A stretch of DNA of 64,000 nt from Charina bottae (lineage: Eukaryota; Chordata; Lepidosauria; Squamata; Charinaidae), in the NCBI GenBank assembly GCA_023362775.1, contig JALMGJ010000006.1, positions 54,241,501-54,305,500 on the forward strand, written 5' to 3'. Below the pieces are notes generated by a model. The model was not told where the DNA came from. It worked only from the letters and a program-made list of their open reading frames with translations, and ran no database searches. Shown here in pieces: positions 21,671 through 33,150 of the stretch (position 1 is its first letter; each line of letters opens with the position of its first letter). A program made the position numbers and the translations under genes.

Positions 21671-21878
21671 AAATTTCACGCCAAACTAACTCACTCCAGC
21701 TTTCTCTACTAACAATCCCTCTTCCTCTGAATCAGACTCAACCTCCATCCTGACAGTTATCCCTTAGGTTAGTTAGAGTAGCTTTAGTCTGGCAAGATTC
21801 TGTCTGTATGGTATGAGCAAATAAAGAACTGGAGTTTGAATGTACTGTCTTTTCATTGTTCTTGGGCTGGGCCTGACA
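21670..21878 (+). repeat. LTR-like terminus, copy 1
   Basis: The segment 21755-21878 matches 23650-23779 closely: CCCTTAGGTTAG, GCTTTAGTCTGGCAAGATTC, a polyadenylation signal in GAGCAAATAAAGAACTG, and an end at GGGCTGGGCCTGACA. An AATAAA about 55 bp before a terminal CA fits the R-U5 part of a long terminal repeat. Upstream sequence is not shared with copy 2. No internal gag/pol-type coding region is visible, so it is probably solo or fragmentary. Confidence 0.55.
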
Positions 21879-22149
21879 TTACCTGTGCACAATCTGAGAC
21901 CTATGGGCCTCAAGTTGTCCTGAAACCCTGCATGCAGCTCCCAGTGCCCTCCATTGATGACCACCAAATGGTTAGTTTTTAAAGTGATAGAAAGAGAACA
22001 TCATTAAATACAGGAGCATAATCCTATTAACTATATTGGATTAATTTAATTTAGGCCTAAATTAAATCAAATGTATTATTTGTGCTGATCACAGGCCTTG
22101 GTATGGCATTCAAAAGTCTAGTATAGCTTTCAGGTATAAAAAGTTCTGC

Positions 22150-22245
22150 ATCACTGCATTACATTTATTGTAAACCGCCCAGAGTCCCCTCTATGGGGGG
22201 AGATGGGCGGTGATATAAGTTGGATAAATAAATAAATAAATTAAC
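22150..22245 (+). mobile_element. CR1/L3-type LINE 3' end
   Basis: TTGTAAACCGCCCAGAGTCC, GGGGAGATGGGCGGTGATAT, AAGTTGGATAAATAAATAAA: nearly identical to the 3' terminus of the LINE at 42.03-42.13 kb. Extreme 5' truncation. Confidence 0.9.
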
Positions 22246-22857
22246 CCCCAAACTCCAAAGCTAATTATAGCTTACTCCATTGTGGTAACTCGCTCAGATG
22301 TAGCCTATTGAATCAAGCATAACAGGATGAGTGAATAAGAGTGCTTGCTGGCAGCACTGCATTGGCCACTCTGCCATAGAGAGGTAGGAATACCAAAGGA
22401 GAGGATAGAGGTTCATGTTAACTAGCTACATGTGAAATTCTCTGCCAGATCAAAAATTAATAATCTGTGACTATTTGTGCAGCCACAGCTTTATCAGATG
22501 ACAAGGCCATCAGTAAAGACTATAAGAAGTGCTTACATTGGTTATAATTTAATAGGGGCAAGAGCACTGGAATTTGTCAAAATATTAACACCACAGAAAA
22601 AGCAATAGACTTAGACTTAGGACAATAAACTTAAATTTATGAGCTAGCATTTCACTCTTTCTCAGTGATTTATCTGTATTACAGTAATCAAACTAATTGT
22701 ATATACTACAGTATATTATTTCATCACCCATTCAAAACCAGCTACTACTGTGAATCTCTCCCCCATCCAGAAAAAAATCTAGATAAACGCATTATGTTCC
22801 ACCTTAAAATAAATAAACACAGCACAACTACCTGCTGGCTGAATTGGAAAAATTTAT
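22246..22857. other. Unassigned DNA
   Basis: No gene or repeat recognised; left flank of the third snap-back element. Confidence 0.45.
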
Positions 22858-23447
22858 TACTACATGAAAGTCTGTAGCTTGAATCATGTCAACTGGATTT
22901 CTATTTTCTCAGTGGAAATGTTTTGCTCCTTATCCAAGAAGCTTCTTCAGTCTGAGCAAAGTTAGTAAGGGAATCCTTAAATATGTTTCTAGGGTGGCTG
23001 TGTGACCTTGTACCTGGGGCTAGGTCATGGTTATTTGAGATGTTTATTTCTAAGTCCCTTTATCATCCAAAGGAGGATCGTTAAGATTAAATAGGGGAAA
23101 GATTGAGGCCCCCACCTCTATTCAAGGAAGGATTTTCCAAGTTAGCATAAATGGATTCCTTGACCCCTCTCTCAAACCACCTATCAAGGAATCCATTTAT
23201 GCTAACTTTGAAAATCCTTCCTTGAATAGAGGTGGGGGCCTCAGGCACAATCTTTCCCCTATTTTCCTTCCTGCTTTGTCTTCTGTGCCTAGGAAGATTA
23301 AGAACATTTCGCAAGCTCAACAGCAGCATGGTAATCTTAACGATCCTCCTTTGGATGATAAAGGGACTTAGAAATAAACATCTCAAATGAATGACTGAAG
23401 AAGCTTCTTGGATGACTGAGAACCTTCATCAACATACTACATGAAAG
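22858..23447. mobile_element. Snap-back PLE-derived element (family 1) with 13-bp TSD
   Basis: Perfect 13-bp repeat TACTACATGAAAG at 22858-22870 and 23435-23447. The left arm starts TCTGTAGCTTGAATCATGTC and the arms are inverted copies through the coding segment WFERGVKESIYANLENPSLNRGGGL, which can be read in both arms. They meet abruptly near CCACCTATCAAGGAATCC at about 23182, with almost no loop. The left arm lacks part of the 3' coding block that the right arm keeps. The right arm has lost the outer segment between two TTGGAT/CTGGAT repeats, which removed most of its ribozyme and its terminus. Confidence 0.9.
22914..22950 (-). ncRNA. Hammerhead-like motif, inactivated
   Basis: Minus strand: CUGAAGA, A, GCUUCUU-GGAU-AAGGAGC, then AAAA instead of GAAA and CAUUUCC instead of CGUUUCC. 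Both changes are CpG-type transitions relative to the 18.4- and 45-kb copies. Stem II is intact, but loss of the conserved G should abolish cleavage. The partner motif in the right arm is cut off after GGAU (23408-23412). Confidence 0.6.
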
Positions 23448-23509
23448 ATGTTAGCAACACTCTAGATATCTCATCACTTCAAGGCTAAACTGCATTTAGC
23501 CTATTCTGT

Positions 23510-23779
23510 GGTAGATTTTGGCGGTGCCGCTGGTTCTCAGGAAGGAGGGAGCACATTCCAAGGAAGTGGAAGAGATAAGAGGAGGCACAGTCCGGGAAGC
23601 AATGGTGGGAAAATAAAGAGGTTCAGAATAGCCCCGCCCTAGAGCTCTCCCAGGTTATTTCCCCTTAGGTTAGGTAGAGTTGCTTTAGTCTGGCAAGATT
23701 CTGTCTATACGGTGTGAGCAAATAAAGAACTGAAGTTTGAATGTACTGATTCTTTATCATTCTTTGGCTGGGTCTGACA
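23510..23779 (+). repeat. LTR-like terminus, copy 2
   Basis: Shares about 125 bp with copy 1 (CCCCTTAGGTTAGGTAGAG, TCTGGCAAGATTCTGTCTAT, GAGCAAATAAAGAACTG, GGGTCTGACA end). A purine-rich upstream part with AGCCCCGCCCTAGAG is not found in copy 1. Same orientation, about 1.9 kb apart, but the intervening DNA holds no retroviral-type coding sequence. Confidence 0.5.
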
Positions 23780-24340
23780 TATTCTGATATTAAAAATTTT
23801 ACACATGGAAGGAAGATAAATATGAGTTTCATCTTCTTCATCTCCAACTTACAACATAAGATTTGCAGCAAAACTAATAGGATTTAGCTGAATGGAGTTA
23901 CTGGGCTTTGTGCCATCACAATCCTTGTTCAGTGGGATTCCACGGACATAGCTCTTGAACTGAAATCAGGTGAATTTGGCAGTTTTCATCCTAAATATGA
24001 AGAGAATAGCAGTAGTGTTGGCAGATGCTGAAGAGAAAAACATTGCATCCCTTACAAGCCACAATAATACCAAAATAATGACACACATTCTAATATCTCG
24101 CAAAAGGCAAAATTATGTAATGAAATCATGATGTGTGATGCAAGTATGTAAGTTGTTTCATTTGTGTCATGACATGATCACACATATGCATCATTTCCCT
24201 TGCCCCCAAACCTGGCCTCCATCCCCCTGGGAATCCTTGATATTCTACTGTGCATCTCTGGTGTCCTTTCCAAGCATGCTGTCAGAGAGCTTAGTACATG
24301 GATGCTTTACTGAGGACCTGAACACTGAAAGCACTATCTG
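23780..24340. other. Unassigned DNA
   Basis: No gene or repeat recognised. Confidence 0.45.
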
Positions 24341-24760
24341 TGCCTTTATTTATTAATTTGTCTAATTTCAGGGCCGCCCAACTCCTATGCAACTTACAAT
24401 TGGCTTAAAATTAAAAACAACCTGTAAAAGAATGCAAGTGACCAGAAGAACAAAATATCAACCATAAACCTACCAGAACCAAACCAACCAAACCAAACCA
24501 AAAGAGGGCTTCACAATTACCCTGATCCCAAGGCCTGGTCTTTAATGATTCCCTAAACGACATAAGATGAGAGCCACAAAAATCTCTGGGGGCCTGGTTC
24601 ATCACCTCAACCCCCAACCTTACTGCAAATGTTGAGGTGAAATGCTGAAGTGAAGTTCTAGTAGCTTTCCCTTGGATCTGAAAAGAATTCCCTTCTGTCT
24701 TTACCGCTCCAGCTAAGAAACTGACAGCACATAGACAATGCACCATAAACCCCTCAAGAG
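24341..24760 (-). repeat. Decayed retroelement 3' region, unclassified
   Basis: Minus strand ends in GAGTTGGGCGGCCCTGAAAT and AATAAATAAAG, a CR1/L3-like tail variant. The preceding sequence (GGCCTGGTCTTTAATGATTC, GGGGGCCTGGTTCATCACCT) looks like old repeat of the type at 26.9-27.8 kb. Low similarity; class uncertain. Confidence 0.4.
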
Positions 24761-25442
24761 TGCTGGTCTGAATTAAATCAATGGCTAAATTAAATCAGTG
24801 GTTAAACAAAATACATCAGACTGTCTCTCCAGATAAGTAGATAGATAGGTAGATCTTATCTGTAGTTGGAAGAAGAAAGAGTAAGAAGAGGAGGAGGAGG
24901 GGGAGAAGGTGATAGATAGGTAGGTGAGAAAGAATGGGCCAAAGAAAATAAGATACCAAAGTGCTGTGCTCATTTAGCTGTATTTCATTAGGAAGATATA
25001 ACTAGGTTGAAATAAATTTCTCTTATTAAACAATACATCCTTTTAATATTGTGCAAAGACTCAGTCTTCAGGGTTCAGATAAATTCTCTTCCCTGTTACT
25101 TTATAAATAAAAGATGATATTGAAAACAAAATGATAGTAATAAAAAACAGAAGGGAGATTGAGTTCTTTTAAATTATTCTTTACAGATGCAAGGAAAAGA
25201 CCGTGCAAAGTTTCTCAAGGAGATAGGGAAACTGAATACTGCCTTAGGAAGGTGATTTATCCTTTTAATAAAATAAACCATAGGAATCTGTTGCCTATTA
25301 AGAAGACAATTGGTAGGTTTGATTTGGAATCTATGTTCCGGATGCTTATTTTCTTAATCTAGTTATCATCATAAAAACAGCACTGAATGTTGTAGAGTCA
25401 CTTTGCTGGCTATTTCAATAACCCTTTCTCAAGAAATGAAAC

Positions 25443-25444
<2 letters not shown>
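24761..25444. other. Unassigned DNA with a purine-rich tract
   Basis: A GGAAGAAGA/GGAGGAGG purine tract lies at about 24868-24910, flanked by GATAGATAGGTAG-type repeats. No gene recognised. Confidence 0.45.
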
Positions 25445-25491
<47 letters not shown>

Positions 25492-25514
25492 ACTCACTCA
25501 CTCACTCACTCACT
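25445..25514. repeat. (CT)n-(CTCA)n microsatellite
   Basis: About 22 CT units followed by seven CTCA/CACT units. Confidence 0.97.
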
Positions 25515-25567
25515 GTATATGTATATCAGCACTATTGGTGCTATTACCATGAGCACTTAAGTATATG

Positions 25568-25790
25568 AATGAGTTCAGTTTGGTCTACTGGTTAAGGTGC
25601 TGGACTAGGAACAGAGAAATCTGAGTTCTATTCCTCCTATAGGTCTGGAAGCCAGATGGGTAACTTTGGGCCCGGCACTTCCTCTCAGCCATAGGAAGAA
25701 GGCAATGGCAAACCACTTCTGGAAATGCTGCCTACTCATGTCCAAGTAGTTGCCAGAGTCAAGTCTGATTCAAAGGCAAATAAGGTTCAT
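25568..25790 (+). mobile_element. tRNA-derived SINE, second CORE-type family
   Basis: TTGGTCTACTGGTTAAGGTG (A-box region), GAGTTCTATTCC (degenerate B box), AAGCCAGATGGGTAACTTTG (CORE-like), then GGCAATGGCAAACCACTTCT and GCCAGAGTCAAGTCTGATTC. The same order occurs at 32.9 kb. The 3' part differs from the (AAAT)n-tailed SINEs. Confidence 0.75.
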
Positions 25791-26183
25791 GATTATGGCA
25801 TCAGGAGTTGAGAGGAGAAATTTGGTTCAATATTAACCTTTTGCCTTCCATCCAACCTTCCATCAAAAAGATGGATTCCTCTTTCCCTTTATCCCTACAC
25901 CCTTGCACAAATCTTCTAAAATTATAACACTTTAACTAGGGAGTATTTATCCTTGTTTTTTATACTATTTTATACTATACTATTCTAGACTAGCACTAGA
26001 TTAGTGTCCACAGAGAAAACATAGTGCTGATGATCATTTTGTGGAATTCATTGTCTTTTAACTAGCTTTTTTTTAACTATTTTTTTAATTGCTTTTATTT
26101 TGTTGATTTTTATCCTGGTGGATTGATCTTTTAAATATACTTATTGCACACATATGAGCACAGACATAGAGACACACACTGAT
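25791..26183. other. Unassigned AT-rich DNA
   Basis: No gene or repeat recognised. Confidence 0.45.
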
Positions 26184-26232
26184 ACTCTCTCTCTCTCTCT
26201 CTGTGTATATGTATACGTATACGTATACATGT
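26184..26232. repeat. (CT)n and (GTATAC)n microsatellite
   Basis: Nine CT units then GTGTATATGTATACGTATAC-type repeats. Confidence 0.93.
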
Positions 26233-26249
26233 CAGAGAGGACAGTATAT

Positions 26250-26325
26250 AGTAATGTTTCTCAGCCTTCACAACTTTAAGATGTGTGGATTTCAACTCCC
26301 AGAATTCCCTAGCCAGCCATCCTTT
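26250..26325. mobile_element. Half copy of the palindromic hAT MITE
   Basis: AATGTTTCTCAGCCTTCACA, ACTTTAAGATGTGTGGATTT and CAACTCCCAGAATTCCCTAG match the left arm of the MITE at 2275-2407; the right arm is missing. Confidence 0.8.
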
Positions 26326-26925
26326 CCATGGGAAAATGCTGTTGTTTTGAATTCTTAAAAAAAACATGATAGGGTGGGACTTTGAAGGTTAGACACTAGA
26401 GGGAACCAGAAGGAACTAAAGATTACAATTAAAGAAGAACACTTAAATTTGACTTACTAGTACAGAATGGAGCAAAATACTTTAACACTGGATGTATTGA
26501 AGGATATTTGTGAACAATGGACCCAGAAGTTAATTTTAAGAATGTTTGCCATTATAGATAGACTATGTTTAAAAGATGTTATGGAAGATGAACAAGTTTA
26601 CTGGACAAGATTGAGACTGATTAGAAAGTGGATTTAAAAATGACAGGCTACAAGAATGATGGAAAAGATCCTACACTAGATATAGAAATGAAACCAGCTG
26701 ATGTCTTAATAATTAAAAGGGATATAAAAATAATAAACCAAAAGAGTGACCTGGATAACTTTCCTGCACTGGATTTACAAAAGAGAAAGTTTTGAAGGAT
26801 TTTGTGAGAAGGGACAAACAAAAAATGAAAAGAAATCAAGTTCATAGACTATCCATTTCAAGAAGGGACTTAAGGCACCATACCCTCGAACAAAATCTTT
26901 AGAAGAAAAACTCAATCCAAGAAGC
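26326..26925. other. A-rich sequence, possibly decayed LINE coding sequence
   Basis: A/G-rich on the plus strand, with a short readable stretch near 26467 (MEQNTLTLDVLKDICEQWTQKLILRMF, then EQVYWTRLRLIRKWI) before stops. Composition is like L1 ORF1, but no diagnostic motif is present. Could be chance. Confidence 0.25.
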
Positions 26926-27785
26926 CTTGTTGTTATCAACACTCATACACTCTGCAGAATAAATTTTAATGCCTTCTTAAAGGCTGAGAGGTGGAGGCAT
27001 TCTCTATCTCAAGTAGCATGGTGTTCCAAAAGGACTGGGGCCACCACTAAAAAGGCATATTGCCCGGTCCCGATCCCTGTCACCTCTCACATGATAGGAA
27101 CCTGCAGCATACTGTACCTTCTCTCAGTGATTGCATGGAGTGGGCCAACTGCAGGACAACCCTGTAGATACTTTGTCGACTTTAAAGATAATAAATAGAT
27201 CCTTGATCTGGAATATTTGCCAGAAGGAAACCAGTAGCTGGTGCAACACCTGCAGCCTAGGCATAATACTGCTGAATCTGCTACTTCAAATTAGCAAACA
27301 GTTGAAATTTCTGAGGTGAAACTGAACAAAACTACTGGACACAAGTCCACAAACACAGTAAGATATTTAAATTAAGATTTCTTCACCGCTTTTATTGCCA
27401 TGGTATATTCTTGAACATGGGTATGCAGCTGTGATTGTTAGGCTTCATTCTTCATTTTTCTCACCATTGCTTTAGGAGTTTCTTCACTTGCTTTATCTTC
27501 CACAGTTCCTCAGTAAACCAATGAACTTGCCTGGTTTGTTTCCCCTCACATTTCTGTGTGGCTACAAGTTTACTGGCAAACTACCCAAGCATTCTCTGTA
27601 AATTCTGAGGGTCCATTAGTGCCTGGGATGCAACACCTTAACTGGTGCCCCTGTGGAAGTCAGATGTGACCATGGCAAAGGATTGATGTTGCTCCATGGT
27701 AAAGACCAGCATGTGTCAGGCCCAAGATTTGTTGGGACAAGCCTAGAATTTTTAAATTCTAACATTTTTAAAAAACTTACAAGTG
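26926..27785. repeat. Decayed interspersed repeat, unclassified
   Basis: GGTGTTCCAAAAGGACTGGG, GCCACCACTAAAAAGGCATA, ATTGCCCGGTCCC and the later CAGTTCCTCAGTAAACCAAT resemble a common squamate repeat (same impression as 3.34-4.33 kb). Old and indel-rich; I cannot name the family. Confidence 0.4.
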
Positions 27786-27790
27786 ACCCA

Positions 27791-28151
27791 TTATATAATA
27801 TTTTAAAATGGTAAAGGTTCCCCCCGCAAATTTGTGCAGTCGTGTCCGACTCTAGGAGCCGGTGCTCATCTCCGTTTGTTAGCCGAAGAGCCAGCATTGT
27901 CCGAAGATGCTTCCACGGTCATGTGGCTGGCATGACGCACGCGGAACGCTGTTACCTACCCACCGAAGTGGTACCTATTCATCTACTTGCATTTGCATGC
28001 TTTCGAATGGCTAGGTTGGCAAGAGCTGGGGTGAGTGCGGGAGCTCACTCCGTCATGCGGGGCTAGAGATTCGAACCTCCAAACTTGCAATCTGATCAAC
28101 AAGCCTGGCATCTTACCCGCTGAGCCACCACGTCCCTTATATAATGTTTTA
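27791..28151 (-). mobile_element. Sauria-type SINE with Bov-B-like tail
   Basis: Minus strand: GTGGTGGCTCAGCGGGTAAG (A box), GAGGTTCGAATCTC (B box), a body with GTACCACTTCGGTGGGTAGG, AACAAACGGAGATGAGCACC, and a tail GAGTCGGACACGACTGCACA. The tail GTCGGACACGACT is the same as the Bov-B 3' end at 1.7 kb, the expected link between a SINE and its partner LINE. A 15-bp near-duplicate TTATATAATRTTTTA (one mismatch) flanks it at 27791-27805 and 28137-28151. Confidence 0.93.
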
Positions 28152-28872
28152 TTCTGCACTAAATTGGTGGATATGATTATATTATATATTACTATAAAGT
28201 AATGCTCTTAATTTACATACTGATAATATTGCGTTACATTAAGTACAGAGCTGGAGATAAGTATTCATAGACATGCATAGAATTCTGACATTTCTTTATC
28301 ACTGAAGTTACTAATCTTGAACTATAGGCCAAAGTTCAAGCTATTGTGTTTTGAGCGTTAATCAAAAAGGGGATATCGAAGCACATACAGTATATTAATT
28401 CCCTAAAGCACTATGACCCTGTAAGATTTATAAATTATCTTTTGCATTAACTTCACGCATTGCATTCTATATTCATTACTGTAGCAGTCATTTTATGCAT
28501 TATCTCTACTGGAGCATTTCTTCTGTCTAGATTTATATTTAACTGGCAGAAATGGCAGCTAGAGATCGTTCCTGAAGTTTATGGCTTACACCCAGGATCA
28601 TAAAGCTTACAAATCTTACCTTAAGAGGTTAAAAAAGAAGTTGAACATATTGATTCCATTAATTCATTTTGTTATAAAAACAGTGATTTGGTTGTACTTT
28701 GGATAAACCCATTGAAATCAGTTGGATAAATTAGTCATGACAAACTACAATCCATTTTATTTCTACAAATCTAATTTGAGCATGATTGAATTATGTTAGA
28801 ATTAATAAATGTAATCCAAAGATGTAAATGAAAAGACCAGAAAATGGTGCTTTTACTGATCTTCCTGAAGTA
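28152..28872. other. Unassigned AT-rich DNA
   Basis: No gene or repeat recognised. Confidence 0.45.
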
Positions 28873-28930
28873 CAACCCATGGTAGAGATGGGCGGGGATA
28901 AATTCAAATAATAAATAATAAATAATAAAC
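28873..28930 (+). repeat. CR1/L3-type tail with (AAT)n
   Basis: GAGATGGGCGGGGATAAATTC followed by AAATAAT repeats: only the last 50 bp of the LINE or its SINE partner. Confidence 0.65.
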
Positions 28931-31526
28931 CCCAGTCCTGTGCAGGATTTTGGATTGTGATTGAATCTAAGAACGAACTTCCTAACAGTAATAGCCATTC
29001 AACTGCGGAACTAATTACCCAGAGAAATTGTGGGGTCTCCTTCATTAGATGCATCTATGTGGAAGTTAGGCTGGCATCTGTCTCGATACTTAAATATGAA
29101 TTCCTACAGCTGATTGGATTCAATGGACTACATAGTACCTTCCAACATTATGATTTTTTCCCCTGACATTGCATTTGCTTTATCCTAGTCAAGCTCAGTT
29201 TTTAATTAATTTGTTTTTTTAAGTCTGCATTATTTATTTATAATTCATTTATATTTTGTTTCAGGTTTACACCTTTTTTGCATGAAATCTTGAATAATAT
29301 TTATATTTTTCAAGCTTTTTTTTTGCTTTCCTGCAGATTGTAAATTGTTTTCATCCATGCATACATTTTTAATTCCACTGTGTAATTTAAAGTCCTACAA
29401 TGAATAAGGCAAAAAAGATCAAAGTTCAAACCCAAACTGCATATTGGTTCACATATTAATGTCAAAAAAACACATCAGCCAAATATTTAATAATAATATG
29501 TGAACTGAATGAACTGAATGAAATGAATGAAAGCGCAACAGAACACAATCTTGCCAGTTTCTGGGCAAGATCTGTCTAATTTTTATATATTTTAACTTTT
29601 ATATTTCATATTTTAAATGCTATGTTTTACAGTATGTTTTTAACTGTGATGCTTCTGACACAAATAATAATAATAATAACTGAATGAAATTGTAAAAAAT
29701 ATATATTATTTATTTAATCACCATGTTTCTATATCCCCTGCTATGTAATACATCCGCCAGGGAATATACAAAATTAAAAATACATTAAGTTCAGTAAATA
29801 CAACATATAGTAAGAGAAAAGTACAGAACGCTCAGCAATAAAGTTGTATCATCAAACAATTCAAACTGGCCTACTATTTTATTCATGAATGTTGGAAACA
29901 TTATCCACAGAAAGGGAGCAAAGGAAGGAAGCCTCCACTTGAACAAAGAGAGTGTGTTCCACCTTTAGAAATGGGTCAGTTCTTTTCCATTTCATATTAA
30001 GGCTCTTTACAATTCTGACCATCAGTGAAGTAGTGCCTATGAATTCTAACTATAGGAAAACAAAGTTTTCCTTTCTAACCTTTTGTGATGGCTTTTCATC
30101 CCCCATCACCAGTGACATTATTGCACAATAGGAAAATTGCCTCCTCAGTATCCCTTCCCCCTTCAAGTAATCTTCTCTGCCAGAATTTTTAGGAACAAAC
30201 TGATATTTGGATAAACAGAGTGACCCAGAATGTGAAACACATCTAAGCAGGTCGTAACCTTACCTTTCTGTTATACATTATTCACGAGACCAATGTGCCT
30301 CCCAGATGAAAGTGTAAATTTCAGGGCCACTGAGCTTCAGATTCTTTTGGTCTGTCATGCTTACAGAAACACCTGTGCTTCAACACCTTGACCTAACCAA
30401 CTGTGAAACACTGACAGTGTTCAACAGACCTACAAAACTCTCATTTCAAATTTACAGCAAGATGCTCTAATATCTTAATAGTATGCTGCACAGTGCACAA
30501 TATCCCCAGAAAGTGGTCCAAAAATTGTATTGAGTCTCCATTTTCATCTTCCCTGCATCTGAGTCTTGAACTGGTCTTCTGGCTTAATTTTTAGAACCAT
30601 TTCAGTGTGGTTGAGAAGTAAATGAAGATGCATTTCCAGAAAAGAGATCCAAATTTATTTCTCTCCCCCTCTGTACAAGCTATATTACATAATGCCTTGC
30701 CCAGAGTAGTTTACTGTGTGGTATAATTTAAAAACTTAGGCCAACTGCAACTGCACAAAAAATCCAATACTGAACAAAATAAACATTAACAGTTGAAGAC
30801 ATAATAAACATACTTATAAAACTGAAAAACATCTAACACAATGCTTAAAAGGTAAAACCTCTTCTATATCAATGAGGATAAATACTGTATGTTTACCTCT
30901 GATGCCTGTTTGTACAGGTGATGTAGTGGTGGGACAGGCAGGAAGGCACAACCAGGGGCCCTGTATGAAAGTACATTTGGGGGCAGTCTCATATTCTTTC
31001 AGCATAATTCAATGCAGAAATAAGACTTCTAATTTCTTGCTCAGAATTTCAAGGAGGTTTACTCCCAAGTAAGTGAGTAAAGAATTGCAGCCACTGTGCA
31101 ACTCCACAAATAAAGTCTAACTTCTCTATGGCACATTCAACGTGCCATTTGCAGTGGGTTTGTTTTAACAAAATAGTGCAGAGATGAGGTCCCACTTCTA
31201 ACCACTGTGCTATACAGAAGAGTGATATTTAACACTTCCCTGTCACTGTGATCCAGAGGAAAAACTTCTTAGGCTCTAATTCATAACAGGGAATAAAAAT
31301 CCCATTGCTTCCAGTGGTTATCTCCACCCTTATTATGTCATTTTCCCAATTCAAACTAGACATACACATGTGCTTTTCTTAAATTTTAAAAAAACTGACC
31401 CTGATCATAGGATTCATGGATCTTTGTTTCTATGAAATAGGCATGCCATAAAGGGTAGCCCAGTCAGTGTCATTTTTTGGGAAACAGAGATGATTACCAA
31501 TGAAACCTTCTGTAGGCATTACATTT
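28931..31526. other. Unassigned AT-rich DNA
   Basis: No gene recognised over 2.6 kb. (AAT)n occurs near 29662; 29690-29830 (ATTTAATCACC..CCCTGC) may be a very old CR1-type tail on the minus strand. Confidence 0.45.
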
Positions 31527-31801
31527 GTATAAAGCAGAGCTTTCCAAACTGTGTGTCGGGACATGTTAGTGTGTCAGCTGCAGTGTCTGGGTGTGTCGCG
31601 GCTGCTGCTGCCTCCGAGTCCTGCCAGGATTCCACGCAGGTCCCAGTGCCTGCCTTGTGCCTTGCTGCCTCCAAACCTGCTGTGATTCCACACAGGTCCT
31701 AGTGCCTGCCTTGTGCCCTGCTGTAAGAATGTGTCGCGAAATGATGCATGTCTAAAAAGTGTGTCACCAACATGAAAAGTTTGGAAAGCTCTGGTATAAA
31801 G
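31527..31801. mobile_element. hAT-type MITE with perfect 8-bp TSD and internal duplication
   Basis: GTATAAAG flanks the element at 31527-31534 and 31794-31801. Termini are CAGAGCTTTCCAAACT and AGTTTGGAAAGCTCTG, a perfect 16-bp inverted repeat. The interior holds a roughly 60-bp tandem duplication (GGATTCCACGCAGGTCCCAG / TGATTCCACACAGGTCCTAG). No transposase coding. Confidence 0.93.
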
Positions 31802-32904
31802 GGATAAAGATGTATGGAAAGGAAGGCACCAAATGTCTTTTCCCAATGTCTCCACACACCCAGTGCTTCTGCAGATTTTGACATGTTGAACATGGAAGTT
31901 TGGGGAGGGCTTTGGAGCACATTTTCTTGTGTGCATTTTTAAACCACCCTGCACTCATTCCTTCTTTTAGCAGTCAGTGTGGAAAGGTCAGCAAAATGGC
32001 GGGGATGCTGGGCTAATTTTAGTTTTAATTTCAAGTTCATCTTGATCACACTTTTAGCCCACACATGGACAGGTCAAAACTTGCAGAATGAGCTGTAAGT
32101 CCATAAAAACATGATTGCTTTGACACTCAAAGTCCAGTTACACACATAGTTAAACAAAGCAGCAACAACATCAAAGTGGAAATGTGAATCTTAATTCCCT
32201 CAGAAAACATTATTCATGGCATTATTTTTCTCTGGTTGTTAAAAGAAATGGAAATGAAGCCTGTTTCATCACAGATCAACTAAATTGCATTTCCTTGCCA
32301 CCCAGAAAGAGCTATTCCCGTTCTAATAAGAGCCTCCTACAGCCTCTACATTCCTTATGTAATAAGGTTTGTATTTTCTTGTTTTATATATATAGTTGAG
32401 TTCAGCTGCACTATTGAACTAGTGTCATAACCTAAGCCTCCTACAAGCATTTTAAACTGCTGCAGTTCTTTGAAGCTGAGGCAATTGCTAAAGTGAGTTT
32501 TTTTTTTCTTTTTACCTCCCCCTTTTAAGCAAAGTACAGGTTCTCTTGGGCTAAGAGCAGGGGAGAAAGACAAAAGGAAAGAAGAAGAAAAGATGACTGC
32601 AACTCAGCATCAGTTATAAAAGAAACAATAAAACATTCAGACAGGTTTAGAGGGGGAGCCTCCAGATATTGAAGAGAATGAGAATGAAGTTAAACCAAGA
32701 CCTTTTCCATTTATTTTTGAGCAACTGCCCACAGGGAATTTTTTGATGCACAATGTGTAGATAACAAAAATCTCCTCTCGCTTACAGAAAGCTGTAGAAA
32801 TGGAAGGCTGTGCAAGAACAGCTTTCTTTAACCTGATGCTTCCTAGATAGCTTAAACTACAACTTCTGTCTCATCTGAGGATAATGGGAGCTATAGTCCA
32901 AGAG
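31802..32904. other. Unassigned DNA
   Basis: No gene or repeat recognised. Confidence 0.45.
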
Positions 32905-33150
32905 AGCCTGTTTGGTGTTGTGGTTAAGGCGTCAGGATAGAAACAGAGAGACTGGGCTGAACTAGGAGCAGATAAATCTGAGGCATGAAGCCAGCTGGGT
33001 GACCTTGGCCCAGTCACTCTCTCTCAGCCCTAGGAAGCAAGCAAGGACAAAACACTTCTGAAATCTTGCCAAGAAAACTGCAGGGACTTGTCTATACAGT
33101 TGCCAAAAGTCAATGTTGACTCAAAGACACAGATATCTGTCTGTCTGTCT
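32905..33150 (+). mobile_element. tRNA-derived SINE, second CORE-type family
   Basis: GGTGTTGTGGTTAAGGCGTC, AAGCCAGCTGGGTGACCTTG, CCCAGTCACTCTCTCTCAGC, ACACTTCTGAAATCTTGCCA and CTGCAGGGACTTGTCTATAC in the same order as the 25.6-kb copy. Ends in CTGT/ATCT repeats. Confidence 0.8.

Noticed and set aside
21755..23779. The two LTR-like ends as a pair bounding one provirus
   Set aside because: They share only ~125 bp, their upstream parts differ, and the 1.9 kb between them has no gag, protease, RT or integrase coding.
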